Shown in pieces: positions 17,181 through 25,928 of a DNA stretch of 54,155 nt (within the stretch, counting starts at the first letter, position 1; every line of letters begins with the position of its first letter). The position numbers were made by a program, and so were the translations under genes. Below the pieces are notes generated by a model. That model made no database searches. It was given only the letters and a program-made list of their open reading frames with translations, and was not told where the DNA came from. This DNA comes from an uncultured Prevotella sp. (GTDB taxonomy: Bacteria > Bacteroidota > Bacteroidia > Bacteroidales > Bacteroidaceae): assembly GCA_900557405.1 (NCBI GenBank), contig USSF01000005.1, positions 1 to 54,155 of the forward strand, read 5' to 3'.

Positions 17181-17864
17181 TTATATGCTCTCAAGGAATT
17201 TCTTTGTCACATTGAATGACCCGTCAGCGAGTCTTGCCCAGAAGTCGAAATACTGCTCAGCCTTGTTGTCCTTCAGCGGAATGTCGCTGATGATGCGGAA
17301 GCTGATGAACGGCACGTGGTACGTGTGGCAGGTCTGGGCGATGGAGCAGCTCTCCATGTCGACGGCCTTCGCCTTGGGGAAGTTGTCGAGTATGCCCTGC
17401 ATCTTCTCTTTCGAATTAACGAACCATTCGCCGCTGACGATAAGTCCGGCATGAACGGGGATGTCCGTATCGAGGTTCGTGGCCTTCTCTACAAGTGCGG
17501 CGGGAGCGTCAAACTTTGCCGGCATCCCCAGGATCTGTCCGAATTCACATTCGTCGCCACAATAGGCGTCATGGTAGCAATAAGATGTGCCAGCCACAAC
17601 GTCCGTCACGTTCATCTCAACGTCGGCTCCTCCTGCCACTCCCGTAGAAATCACCAGATCAGGGCTGTAGCGGTCTATCATCTCCACCGCACCGATGGCG
17701 GAGTTGACCTTTCCGATTCCACACTTCTGAATCACCACATCCTTGTCTCCTACCTTTCCGGTGACGAAATCCTTGTGGTGATAACGCTCCACGGTGGTGT
17801 CCGTCAGCAGTGTCTTGAGCTGCACGAACTCCTTGTCCATGGCGACAATAATTCCTATCTTCAT
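17181..17864 (-). CDS. mtn: 5'-methylthioadenosine/S-adenosylhomocysteine nucleosidase
   Basis: 227 residues. It removes adenine from S-adenosylhomocysteine and methylthioadenosine, giving LuxS its substrate. The E. coli enzyme's active site is conserved: Glu12 (AMDKEF), Glu171 (VDMESCS) and Asp194 (IISDIP). STGVAGG at 73-79 is the nucleoside phosphorylase-like signature. The start at 17864 (MKIGIIVAMD) is set by homology; the frame continues upstream without similarity. A minus-strand -7 box, TACCTTTG, lies at 17884-17891, 20 bases upstream. First gene of the mtn-luxS unit. Confidence 0.94.
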   Translation of the reverse strand: MKIGIIVAMDKEFVQLKTLLTDTTVERYHHKDFVTGKVGDKDVVIQKCGIGKVNSAIGAVEMIDRYSPDLVISTGVAGGADVEMNVTDVVAGTSYCYHDAYCGDECEFGQILGMPAKFDAPAALVEKATNLDTDIPVHAGLIVSGEWFVNSKEKMQGILDNFPKAKAVDMESCSIAQTCHTYHVPFISFRIISDIPLKDNKAEQYFDFWARLADGSFNVTKKFLESI

Positions 17865-17883
17865 ATTATACTGATATTTTTTT

Positions 17884-17891
17884 GCAAAGGT
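17884..17891 (-). promoter_or_regulatory. Putative -7 box of the mtn-luxS operon
   Basis: CAAAGGTA on the plus strand reads TACCTTTG on the minus strand, a good -7 box close to the mtn start. No well-spaced -33 element was found. Confidence 0.45.
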
Positions 17892-17938
17892 AATGCTTAT
17901 TTTCCAATAAGAAAACGCCAAATGTCATTACTTTTGGC

Positions 17939-17946
17939 TAATTTTG
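17939..17946 (+). promoter_or_regulatory. Putative -7 box of the YfhO gene
   Basis: TAATTTTG at 17939-17946, 45 bases before the start codon at 17992, divergent from the mtn-luxS promoter. A -33 element is not obvious. Confidence 0.45.
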
Positions 17947-17991
17947 CAAGCAAATGTGATTTAGAACGAAAATAAAACAATTATAGCTATA

Positions 17992-20580
17992 ATGAAAAAC
18001 TGGAAACAATATCTGCCGGACATTCTGGCAGTACTGCTCTTTGCAGTTATCTCTTTCGCCTATTTCTTCCCTGCCGACATCGACGGCAAGGTGCTCTACC
18101 GCCACGATTCTTCGGCCGGCAGGGGTATGGGACTCGAATCTTCTGAATACTACGACAGGACGGGCGAGGTGACCCGCTGGACGGGTTCCGTGTTCTGCGG
18201 AATGCCTACCTATCAGATTACGCCGCGCTACAAGAGTCTTACGGCTCTCACCGACGTGGTTGACATCTACCATCTCGGACTGCCCGAGAACGTGTGGTTC
18301 CTTTTCGTCTATCTGCTGGGCTTCTATATCATGCTGCGCGCGTTCAACTTCAAAACGTATCTTGCAGCCCTCGGTTCTGTGGTATGGGCGTTCTCCAGCT
18401 ATTTCCTTATCATCATCGCCGCCGGACACCTGTGGAAGGTGATGGCGCTTGCGTATCTGCCGCCGATGATCGGCGGTATAGTGCTTGCCTACAGGGGGAA
18501 ATACCTGTGGGGACTCTTCGTCACGTCGCTCTTCACGGCATTCGAGATATATGCCAACCACGTGCAGATGACATACTATTATATGTTCATCATCCTCTTC
18601 ATGGTGATTGCCTATCTCGTGGACGCCATACGCAAGAAGCAGATGGCGCATTTCCTCAAGGCTACGGGAATCTGTGCGGCAGGAGCCGTAATAGGTCTGT
18701 GCCTGAACATAAGCAACCTGTATCATACATGGGAATACAGCAAGGAATCCATGCGAGGCAAGAGCGAACTCGTGAAGAAGAACTCCGGCAATCAGACCGA
18801 CAGCGGACTGGAGCGCGACTATATCACGCAGTGGAGCTACGGCATCGACGAGACGTGGACGCTGCTCGTGCCTAACACGAAGGGCGGAGCCAGTGTGCCG
18901 CTGACGCAGAGCGAGACGGCGATGAAGAAGGCCGACAACCAGTTCATCGAAGTCTACCAGCAGCTCGGCCAGTACTGGGGCGACCAGCCGATGACGAGCG
19001 GCCCGGTATACGTGGGGGCATTCGTACTGATGCTCTTCTTCCTCGGTGCGTTCATTGTGAAGGGACCGATAAAGTGGGCGCTGCTTGCTGCCACATATCT
19101 GTCGATAATGCTGGCCTGGGGACGCAACTTCATGCCGCTTACCGACTTCTTCATCGACTACATACCGATGTATTCCAAGTTCCGCACGGTGGCCTCAATC
19201 CTCGTCATTGCCGAGTTCACCATCCCGTTGCTTGCGATGCTCGGACTGAAGGAAATCATCGACAACCCGAAACTCCTCGACGAGCCGGAAGAGAAGAAAT
19301 CAAAGATATGCAACTTCTTCTTCATCTCCGTCCTCTCCGCACTGGTGCGCAAGAAGCGCGACTATATCCTCGTGAGCTTCCTCATGACGGCAGGCGTCGC
19401 ACTGCTCTTCGCCCTGATGCCAACACTGTTCTTCAACGACTTCATCTCCGCCAACGAGATGCAGGCACTCAGCCAGATACCGGCAGAATACCTCAATCCG
19501 CTGCTTGCCAACCTGCGCGAAATGCGTGAGGCCGTGTTTACGGCAGACTGCTGGCGCTCGCTCTTCATCATCGTGCTCGGCACGCTGTTCCTCGTGCTCT
19601 TCCTCAAGAAGAAGCTCAATGCCAAGGCAATGGTGGGACTCATGTGCGCATTGTGTCTCATCGACATGTGGCAGATAGACAAGCGCTACCTCAACAACGA
19701 CATGTTCGTGGAGAAGAGCGCCCGCGAGACTCCTATCCGTATGACGGAGACCGACAAGCTGATATTGAGGGACAAGACGGAATGCGGCAACTACCGTGTG
19801 CTCAACTTCGCCACGAGCACGTTCAACGAGAACGAGACCTCATATTACCACAAGAGCCTCGGCGGTTACCATGCCGCCAAACTGCGCCGCTATCAGGAGA
19901 TGGTGGAGCATTACATCCAGCCCGAAATGGGCAAGGCTATTCAGGCTGTGGCAAACGCCGGGGGCGACATGACGAAGGTGGACGGCAGAAACATATTCCC
20001 CGTAATCAGTATGCTCAACGCCAAATACTTCATCATCCCGCTGCAGCAGAGCGGACAGACGGTGCCCGTGATGAACCCCTACGCCCTCGGTCCGGCATGG
20101 TTCGTGGACAAGGTGGACTTCGTGGACAATGCCAACGAGGAAATCGACCGCATCGGCAAGATAGACCTGCGCCATGAGGCCGTGGCCGACAAGAAGTTCG
20201 CCGGCCAGATAGGCAAGGCGGTTCGCCAGGACGGCAATTCGCTCGTCACCATCACCTCATACGAGCCGAACGAACTGAAATACGATGTCAGTTCAGACAA
20301 GGGCGGCGTAATCGTCTTCTCCGAGGTTTACTATCCGGGCTGGACAGCCACGGTAGACGGCAAGCCTGTGGAGATGGGACGCGTGAACTATATCCTGCGC
20401 GCCATCAACGTAGCGCCTGGCAGCCACAAGGTGGTGCTCACATTCCGTCCGGCCACGGTGAAGGCCACCGAGACAATAGCCTATATCGGCTACGCCCTGC
20501 TCCTCGTCACTCTTGTTCTGCTCCTATGGCGCGAATACAGAAAGAAGAAGGCTGAAGAGAAAGAAAGCTCCCGATCATAG
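17992..20580 (+). CDS. YfhO-family membrane glycosyltransferase-like protein
   Basis: 862 residues. A polytopic inner-membrane protein with a dozen or so spans (for example DILAVLLFAVISFAYFFP, FLFVYLLGFYIMLRAF, YFLIIIAAGHLWKVMALAYL) and a large extracytoplasmic C-terminal domain ending in a final span and a basic tail. The early loop with RHDSSAGRGMGLE and the GHLWK segment fit the YfhO family (GT-C-like fold). In Bacillus, YfhO takes part in lipoteichoic acid glycosylation; the role in Bacteroidetes is not known. The C-terminal soluble part (YYPGWTATVDGKPV) is typical of Bacteroidetes members. fkp follows after about 50 bases and may be co-transcribed. Confidence 0.85.
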   Translation: MKNWKQYLPDILAVLLFAVISFAYFFPADIDGKVLYRHDSSAGRGMGLESSEYYDRTGEVTRWTGSVFCGMPTYQITPRYKSLTALTDVVDIYHLGLPENVWFLFVYLLGFYIMLRAFNFKTYLAALGSVVWAFSSYFLIIIAAGHLWKVMALAYLPPMIGGIVLAYRGKYLWGLFVTSLFTAFEIYANHVQMTYYYMFIILFMVIAYLVDAIRKKQMAHFLKATGICAAGAVIGLCLNISNLYHTWEYSKESMRGKSELVKKNSGNQTDSGLERDYITQWSYGIDETWTLLVPNTKGGASVPLTQSETAMKKADNQFIEVYQQLGQYWGDQPMTSGPVYVGAFVLMLFFLGAFIVKGPIKWALLAATYLSIMLAWGRNFMPLTDFFIDYIPMYSKFRTVASILVIAEFTIPLLAMLGLKEIIDNPKLLDEPEEKKSKICNFFFISVLSALVRKKRDYILVSFLMTAGVALLFALMPTLFFNDFISANEMQALSQIPAEYLNPLLANLREMREAVFTADCWRSLFIIVLGTLFLVLFLKKKLNAKAMVGLMCALCLIDMWQIDKRYLNNDMFVEKSARETPIRMTETDKLILRDKTECGNYRVLNFATSTFNENETSYYHKSLGGYHAAKLRRYQEMVEHYIQPEMGKAIQAVANAGGDMTKVDGRNIFPVISMLNAKYFIIPLQQSGQTVPVMNPYALGPAWFVDKVDFVDNANEEIDRIGKIDLRHEAVADKKFAGQIGKAVRQDGNSLVTITSYEPNELKYDVSSDKGGVIVFSEVYYPGWTATVDGKPVEMGRVNYILRAINVAPGSHKVVLTFRPATVKATETIAYIGYALLLVTLVLLLWREYRKKKAEEKESSRS

Positions 20581-20631
20581 AGGAATCTCATGACTAAAGA
20601 AAATGACAATCATTTAAAAAAGAAACGAATT

Positions 20632-23556
20632 ATGAAGAAACTATTATCGCTTCCGCCTAATTTGGTGGACTGCTTCCATGATATTACCGGCCATGACCAC
20701 AAGGAATGGTTCTGTTCAAACGACCCGATAGGCAAGAAACTCGGTTCGGGCGGCGGCACCACATGGCTCATGCAGAAGGCTTTCGAGGCAGACTGTAAAA
20801 ATATTGAAGGAGACGGCAAAGCCATTGATGCAGCCGGCAATACGTTTGATGCCGACGGCAAGGACTTCACTTCATGGCTCGCCGCCGACCGACGCCTCAT
20901 CCTCCACGCCGGAGGACAGAGCCGCCGACTGCCGGCATACGCCCCGTCGGGAAAGATTCTCACCCCAATCCCCGTATTCCGTTGGGAGCGCGGACAGCGC
21001 CTCTCGCAGGATCTGCTTTCGCTCCAGATTCCGCTCTACAAGCAGATAATGGATGCCGCACCGGAACGCCTGCACACTATGATTGTGAGCGGCGACGTGT
21101 ATATACGTGCCACGGAACCGTTGGGCGAGGTGCCGAATGCCGACGTGGTATGCTACGGGCTATGGCTCGGGGCAGAGATAGCAAAAGACCACGGAGTGTT
21201 CGTGTCGCGGCGCGACAACCCCGGCGTGATGGAGTGCATGCTGCAGAAGCCGTCGCCCAAGAAGCTCGCCGAGCTCATCAACACCCATCTGTATATCACG
21301 GATATAGGCATCTGGCTGCTCTCCGACCGTGCGGTGAAGCTGCTCATGAAGAAATCAATGAACGCCGACGGCACGCTGAAGAACTACGACATGTATTCCG
21401 AATTCGGCTGTGCCCTCGGCACCAACCCCACTATGCCCGACGAAGACCTGGCGGAGCTTAGTGTAGCTGTATTGCCGCTGCCTGGCGGAGAGTTCTACCA
21501 TTATGGAACGAGCCATGAGATAATCTCCTCCACGCTCGCCATACAGAACCTCGTGAACGACCAGCGCGAGATAATGCACCACTCGCTGAAGCCGCATCCC
21601 GCCATATTCGTGCAGAACGCCGGAATCGGTATTAACTTAACCGGCGGCAACCAGAATATATGGATAGAGAACAGCTGCGTGGGCAAGGACTGGAATGTGA
21701 CACGCAACAACATCATAACCGGTGTGCCGGAAAACGACTGGAGCATATCGCTCATGCCCGGCCAGTGCGTTGACATCGTGCCTGTGGGCGAAGACGAATA
21801 CGTAGTGCGCCCATACGGGTATGACGACAAGTTCCGCGGTCCTCTTGCCGATGAAAGCGTATTGTATATGGGGCGCCCCTTCAAGGAGTGGGCGTCGGCA
21901 TGCGGCATCGACATCACGCTAATCGACGGCAAGGAAGACCTGCAGTCGGCACGCATCTTCCCCGTATGCCGGAGCCTCGATGATGCCGGACTGCTCCTGC
22001 GCTGGATGCTCTGCGGCGAACAGCCGCTCGGCGGCGAGGAATACCGCAAGGCACTCGCTCTCTGGAACGAAAGCCGCAAGCTCAGCGCAGACGACATCTC
22101 CGCCGAAGCGGACCTTGAGCGACTGACGAGACAGCGCAGCGCATTCCGTTCGAAGAACTGGAGCGCCGTGGCAAAGAACTGGCGCCATAGTGTGTTCTAT
22201 CAGGTTGACCTCTGCGATGCAGCACGGGAGTTCTCCCTCTACGGCGTTCCCGAACCATCACCGATAAGCACCGACGCTCCTCTCCTCACGCGCATCCACG
22301 ACAATATGTTCCGTTCCGAACTCGCCCGTCTGCAGTCCGACGATGCCAAGGCGAAAACCGCCGAAGACAAGGCATTCTCCTTGCTCCGCCAAGGACTGAT
22401 AGACTCCCAGGCTTCGGCACGCCAGCACCCACGTATGTCGGTATATGCCGACCAGATAGTGTGGGCGCGCAGTCCGGTGCGCATCGACATCGCCGGAGGA
22501 TGGACCGACACACCGCCATACTGTCTGATGGAAGGCGGAAAGGTGATAAACCTCGCAATAGAGCTAAACGGCCAGCCGCCGCTGCAGACCTATGTGCGGC
22601 CGTGCAGCCAACCGCATATCATCCTGAGGAGCATCGACCTCGGGGCGTCTGAAACAATCGAGACCTACGACGAGCTGCGCGACTTCCGTCATGTGGGCAG
22701 TCCGTTCTCGATACCCAAGGCTGCCCTTGCCCTCGCCGGTTTCCTGCCGGAACATGCCGAGGAACAACACGCCACATTGCGCGAACAGCTCGAAGCTTTC
22801 GGTTGCGGAATAGAGCTGACCCTGCTCTCCGCCATTCCTGCAGGCAGCGGACTCGGCACGAGCAGCGTATTGGCAGCCACCGTGCTCGGAGCGCTCAACG
22901 ACTTCTGCGGTCTTGCCTGGAGCAAGAGCGAGATAGGCTGCCGCACGTCGGCACTGGAGCAGATGCTCACCACGGGCGGCGGATGGCAAGACCAGTTCGG
23001 CGGAGTGCTCGGCGGAGTGAAGATGCTGCAGACGGAGCGCGGATTCTACCAGAACCCCACCGTGCGCTGGTTGCCCAACGACCTCTTTACGCGGAATGAA
23101 TACAAGGCATGCCACCTTTTATATTATACAGGCATCACGCGCACGGCAAAGACTATCCTTGCCGAAATCGTGCGCCGCATGTTCCTCAACCACAGCGGCG
23201 AACTGTCAATGCTGCGCGACATGAAATGTCATGTGGAGGATATGTATGACGCCATACAGCGCGTTGACTTCCAGCGTATGGGACACCTCATACGCAAGAC
23301 ATGGGCGCAGAACCAGGCGATGGACAACGGCACGAACCCCGACAGCGTGCGCCATCTCACCGACCTCGTGGACGACCTCTGTCTGGGCTACAAGCTGCCT
23401 GGAGCCGGAGGCGGCGGTTATCTGTATATGGTGGCGAAAGACCCTGAGGCTGCAGCCCGCATCCGTCAGATTCTCCAGGAGAACCGACCCAACGCCAACG
23501 CCCGCTTCGTGGACATGACACTGAGCGAAACGGGATTGCAGGTAAGCAGAAGTTGA
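20632..23556 (+). CDS. fkp: Bifunctional L-fucokinase / GDP-L-fucose pyrophosphorylase
   Basis: 974 residues against 949 in Bacteroides fragilis Fkp. Residues 1 to about 430 form the pyrophosphorylase (ILLHAGGQSRRLP-like motif as LILHAGGQSRRLPAYAPSGK, then SGDVYIRA). From about 610 comes a GHMP kinase: VRIDIAGGWTDTPPYC, the ATP loop PAGSGLGTSSVLAA, and GAGGGGYLYMV near the end. The enzyme turns free L-fucose and ATP, then GTP, into GDP-fucose for surface glycans. The start at 20632 (MKKLLSLPPNLVDCFHD) aligns with the B. fragilis start; an earlier in-frame ATG at 20590 adds 14 lysine-rich residues. A small Gly/Asp-rich insertion of roughly 25 residues (around DGKAIDAAGNTFDADGKD) accounts for the extra length. 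A perfect palindrome follows the stop. Confidence 0.93.
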   Translation: MKKLLSLPPNLVDCFHDITGHDHKEWFCSNDPIGKKLGSGGGTTWLMQKAFEADCKNIEGDGKAIDAAGNTFDADGKDFTSWLAADRRLILHAGGQSRRLPAYAPSGKILTPIPVFRWERGQRLSQDLLSLQIPLYKQIMDAAPERLHTMIVSGDVYIRATEPLGEVPNADVVCYGLWLGAEIAKDHGVFVSRRDNPGVMECMLQKPSPKKLAELINTHLYITDIGIWLLSDRAVKLLMKKSMNADGTLKNYDMYSEFGCALGTNPTMPDEDLAELSVAVLPLPGGEFYHYGTSHEIISSTLAIQNLVNDQREIMHHSLKPHPAIFVQNAGIGINLTGGNQNIWIENSCVGKDWNVTRNNIITGVPENDWSISLMPGQCVDIVPVGEDEYVVRPYGYDDKFRGPLADESVLYMGRPFKEWASACGIDITLIDGKEDLQSARIFPVCRSLDDAGLLLRWMLCGEQPLGGEEYRKALALWNESRKLSADDISAEADLERLTRQRSAFRSKNWSAVAKNWRHSVFYQVDLCDAAREFSLYGVPEPSPISTDAPLLTRIHDNMFRSELARLQSDDAKAKTAEDKAFSLLRQGLIDSQASARQHPRMSVYADQIVWARSPVRIDIAGGWTDTPPYCLMEGGKVINLAIELNGQPPLQTYVRPCSQPHIILRSIDLGASETIETYDELRDFRHVGSPFSIPKAALALAGFLPEHAEEQHATLREQLEAFGCGIELTLLSAIPAGSGLGTSSVLAATVLGALNDFCGLAWSKSEIGCRTSALEQMLTTGGGWQDQFGGVLGGVKMLQTERGFYQNPTVRWLPNDLFTRNEYKACHLLYYTGITRTAKTILAEIVRRMFLNHSGELSMLRDMKCHVEDMYDAIQRVDFQRMGHLIRKTWAQNQAMDNGTNPDSVRHLTDLVDDLCLGYKLPGAGGGGYLYMVAKDPEAAARIRQILQENRPNANARFVDMTLSETGLQVSRS

Positions 23557-23564
23557 GTTTAGAG

Positions 23565-23603
23565 TTAAGAAACAACGTTCGGTAGCCGAACGTTGTTTCT
23601 TAA
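23565..23603. terminator. Perfect 18 bp-arm palindrome after fkp
   Basis: Arms TTAAGAAACAACGTTCGG (23565-23582) and CCGAACGTTGTTTCTTAA (23586-23603) around the 3 base loop TAG. It could act as a bidirectional terminator of fkp. Each arm is the same sequence as the end of a module found in the three repeat islands (5944, 25629, 25680, 53935), so this is also the full symmetrical form of a dispersed repeat. Confidence 0.8.
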
Positions 23604-23616
23604 TTCGAATTGAAAG

Positions 23617-23648
23617 TTGGGAACATATAAGAAAATATTGTATATTTG
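23617..23648 (+). promoter_or_regulatory. Promoter of the YafQ-type toxin-antitoxin operon
   Basis: TTG at 23617-23619, 21 base gap, TATATTTG at 23641-23648. The antitoxin start follows 27 bases later. Confidence 0.55.
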
Positions 23649-23675
23649 TGGCATAATTAAGAAAAGGAGATGAGC

Positions 23676-23876
23676 ATGAATACAATAACAATCCAAGTCG
23701 AAGACCATAAAGTAATGGCAGGACTTAAAAAGGTATTAGAGGCAATGAACGGAGTCGTTATATTGCCTGCCCGCAAAAAGAAAAGCGGCATAGAAGAAGC
23801 TATGGAAGATGTACGTAAAGGCAGAGTGACAAAGTATGAAAGCTCTGATGATATGTTTGAAAAACTTGGGATATGA
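23676..23876 (+). CDS. Antitoxin of a YafQ-type toxin-antitoxin pair
   Basis: 66 residues from the Met at 23676, where AAGGAG (23664-23669) gives a well-spaced Shine-Dalgarno site, unusual for this phylum; an in-frame ATG at 23670 is too close to it. The N-terminal strand (NTITIQVEDHKVMAGLKKVL) would form the DNA-binding ribbon and the C-terminal half (KKKSGIEEAMEDVRKGRV) the toxin-binding helix, as in small RelB/DinJ-like or Phd-like antitoxins. It should neutralise the toxin and repress this operon. Its stop overlaps the toxin start by 4 bases (ATGA). The DNA is more AT-rich than its neighbours. Confidence 0.75.
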   Translation: MNTITIQVEDHKVMAGLKKVLEAMNGVVILPARKKKSGIEEAMEDVRKGRVTKYESSDDMFEKLGI

Positions 23877-24148
23877 GATACCAGATTGTAGTGACCAACA
23901 GGTTTAAAAAAGATATCAAACGGTGCCAAAAGCGTAATCTTCCGATGGAAAAGTTGAAAGAGGCGGTGCGTATCCTTGAAGAAAATGGCGAACTGCCTCC
24001 TCAATATAAAGCGCATAAACTTTCGGGTCAATATGCCGGGAAATGGGAATGCCATATCTTGCCTGATTGGTTGTTAGTATGGGAGCAGCACGACGATGAA
24101 TTAGTCTTGATTATGATTAATACAGGCTCGCATAGCGATATATTCTAG
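23873..24148 (+). CDS. YafQ-family mRNA interferase toxin
   Basis: 91 residues of the RelE/ParE superfamily. The YafQ catalytic set is conserved in order and spacing: His48, His61, Asp65 and His87 (compare His50, His63, Asp67 and His87 of E. coli YafQ), in KAHKLSGQY, WECHILPDW and TGSHSDIF. Such toxins cut mRNA at the ribosome. Translation is coupled to the antitoxin by the ATGA overlap. The module sits between fkp and the GSCFA gene and is probably horizontally acquired; no flanking direct repeats were found. Confidence 0.88.
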   Translation: MRYQIVVTNRFKKDIKRCQKRNLPMEKLKEAVRILEENGELPPQYKAHKLSGQYAGKWECHILPDWLLVWEQHDDELVLIMINTGSHSDIF

Positions 24149-24267
24149 TTTTTTGTTCTTTTAGCAATGTCGTTTAAAGAATCTTGTATGTTTTCAATTA
24201 GATAAGCTCTACATTCTAAATCTTGCTTAGCAAGACAACTCTAAATTCTACATTCTAAACTCGAATT

Positions 24268-25122
24268 ATGTTTTTCAGAACAGAAGTACTCATCCCCAAG
24301 CCATCGTTCAGCTTACGTCCGCTTCAGCGGATGCTGTTTGTCGGTTCGTGCTTTGCCGACAATATCGGACGGAGGTTCGAAGAAGAGAAATTCCGTGCCG
24401 TGGTCAACCCATACGGTGTGATGTACAACCCCGTGAGCATCCTGCACACCGTGGGGCGCTACGTCGACGAAAACCGAAACAGTCTTGCCGCCGCCAGACC
24501 CGAAGGGGAGTCCGGCAGGGAAGTCCCGCTCGTGGCAGTATTCACGCTCGGCACCAACCACGTGTACCGTCTGAAAGAGACGGGAGAGATTGTGGACAAC
24601 TGTCAGAAGCGTCCCCAACGACTCTTTCAGGAAGAAGAGCTGACCATCGACCAGTGTCGCGATGCCCTCGCCGAAGCTGTGGACAAGCTCCGGGGCATAG
24701 TCCCCGACGTGCAGGTCATCATCACCGTAAGTCCCATCCGTTATGCCAAATACGGATTCCACGGCAGCCAGTTGTCCAAGGCTACGCTCTTGCTCGCTGC
24801 CGACCGCCTCTGCCGGGAGTATGGATGCTGCTCATACTTCCCCGCTTATGAGATTGTAAACGATGAGCTGCGCGACTACCGTTTCTACAAGGAAGACATG
24901 CTCCATCCCTCCGACCAGGCCGTGGCATATATCTGGGAGCGCTTCTCCGCCGCCTATTTCTCCAAGGAAACAAATGCCTTCCTTGAGAAATGGCGACCGA
25001 TAAAGGCTGCCCTCAACCACAGACCCTTCAATCCCGACAGTGAGGAGCACCAAACCTTCATGCAACGCACGCAGGAGAAAATCGAAGAACTGAAGCGCCA
25101 ATATCCCGAACTGGAATTCTGA
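24268..25122 (+). CDS. GSCFA domain protein
   Basis: 284 residues. The family motif GSCFADNIG lies at 26-34, followed by NPYGVMYNP and VSILHT. Later blocks are TLGTNHVYR, VIITVSPIRYAKYGFHGSQLSKA and the His-containing end DMLHPSDQAVAYIWERF. These resemble the Ser-Asn-Asp-His blocks of SGNH-type hydrolases, so an esterase role is plausible but unproven; Cys27 (in GSC) is the family hallmark. No signal peptide. It is preceded by short simple repeats (TCTACATTCTAAA at 24213-24263) rather than a clear promoter. Repeat island B follows. Confidence 0.85.
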   Translation: MFFRTEVLIPKPSFSLRPLQRMLFVGSCFADNIGRRFEEEKFRAVVNPYGVMYNPVSILHTVGRYVDENRNSLAAARPEGESGREVPLVAVFTLGTNHVYRLKETGEIVDNCQKRPQRLFQEEELTIDQCRDALAEAVDKLRGIVPDVQVIITVSPIRYAKYGFHGSQLSKATLLLAADRLCREYGCCSYFPAYEIVNDELRDYRFYKEDMLHPSDQAVAYIWERFSAAYFSKETNAFLEKWRPIKAALNHRPFNPDSEEHQTFMQRTQEKIEELKRQYPELEF

Positions 25123-25163
25123 TAGAATATAGTATGTGGCGGTGGGTTCAATTCTTTCAAAAC

Positions 25164-25305
25164 AAAAAAATATTTTTTTTCTTTTATTACCCTCACACCC
25201 TCACTTTTCGTCTGAAACGCCCTGTTTATCGGAGTTTCAGTGGTGAGGGTAAGTGTGAGGGTAAACCTTCTCCCCTCACACTTCCCCTCACACTTCCGGC
25301 AGGAA
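25164..25305 (+). repeat. CCCTCAC inverted-repeat element, copy 2
   Basis: A run, T run, ACCCTCACACCCTCAC, inner stem CTGAAAC/GTTTCAG around a loop containing CCTGTTTATCGG, then GTGAGGGTAAGTGTGAGGG and two more CCCCTCACACTT half repeats, ending CCGGCAGGA. Its core is nearly identical to copy 3 at 53283. Confidence 0.78.
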
Positions 25306-25367
25306 AGTATCCTGTCAGGGATTCTATGGATGAGTGAAGCAGCGCTTTATCGGGAGTATACCTATGA

Positions 25368-25460
25368 GTAAACTGACAAGTTCCTTAGAAGTAATAATTT
25401 TTAGTGTAAAGGAATATAGTAATTAATTAAGAAACTGTCAAGTGAATCAAGTAAACGTCA
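25368..25460 (+). repeat. 93 bp shared element, copy 2
   Basis: Ungapped match to 6311-6403 with about 7 differences. The central core from TTAGTGTAAAGGAATATAG onward and the AAACTGTCAAGTGAATC block are unchanged. It lies between the CCCTCAC element and a 22 bp array, as copy 1 does. Confidence 0.72.
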
Positions 25461-25484
25461 GAGATACGTCAGTATAGCTATGGT

Positions 25485-25594
25485 ATACTGTCGGTATACC
25501 TATGCTGGACTCTTGGTACCAGACAGTTGGACTCTTGGTACCAGACAGTTGGACTCTTGGTACCAGACAGCTGCACTTTTCTGGTACTATTATT
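25485..25594 (+). repeat. 22 bp array B1, about five units
   Basis: Units start at 25485, 25507, 25529, 25551 and 25573. The middle three are almost identical and carry GGTACC at the same phase (GGACTCTTGGTACC, then AGACAGTT). The first unit carries GGTATACC at that phase and the last a diverged GGTACT. Confidence 0.78.
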
Positions 25595-25652
25595 CTAAAG
25601 TCTTTACAGTGGCTTTTCTGTCTGACGTCGAACGTTGTTTCTTAATCCTATA

Positions 25653-25691
25653 ATTGGCTTTCCCTCCGGCCGCCGAACCTTGTTTCTTAAT
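25653..25691 (+). repeat. ~40 bp shared module of islands A, B and C
   Basis: Starts ATTGGCTTTCCCT, then a GC-rich centre (CCGGCCGCCG), and ends GAACCTTGTTTCTTAAT. The other copies are 5944-5982 (inverted) and 53915-53953. The right end is the arm of the perfect palindrome at 23565-23603. Confidence 0.7.
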
Positions 25692-25818
25692 CGGCGAAGC
25701 CGACAACTCTTCATTATTCATTCTTCATTCTTCATTCTTCATTCTTCATTCTTCATTCTTCATTTTTCATTTTTCATTCTGATTGTCCTGTCAAGACACA
25801 ATCCAAATCAAACGAAAA

Positions 25819-25928
25819 TAATGGTACCAGAGAAGTGCAGCGCCCTTGCACCAAAGGTGCAGCCCCCTTGCACCGACAGTGCAGCATAGGTATACCGACA
25901 GTATCTCATAGGCATACTGACGGTAAAC
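25819..25928 (+). repeat. 22 bp array B2, five units
   Basis: Units of exactly 22 bp start at 25819, 25841, 25863, 25885 and 25907. Half-sites alternate in inverted order with fixed gaps: TGCACC, 3 bases, GGTGCA, 7 bases, TGCACC, and so on; later units switch to GGTATACC and AGTATC/CATACT words but keep the spacing. It is homologous to array A, including about 35 bases of right flank. Confidence 0.78.
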
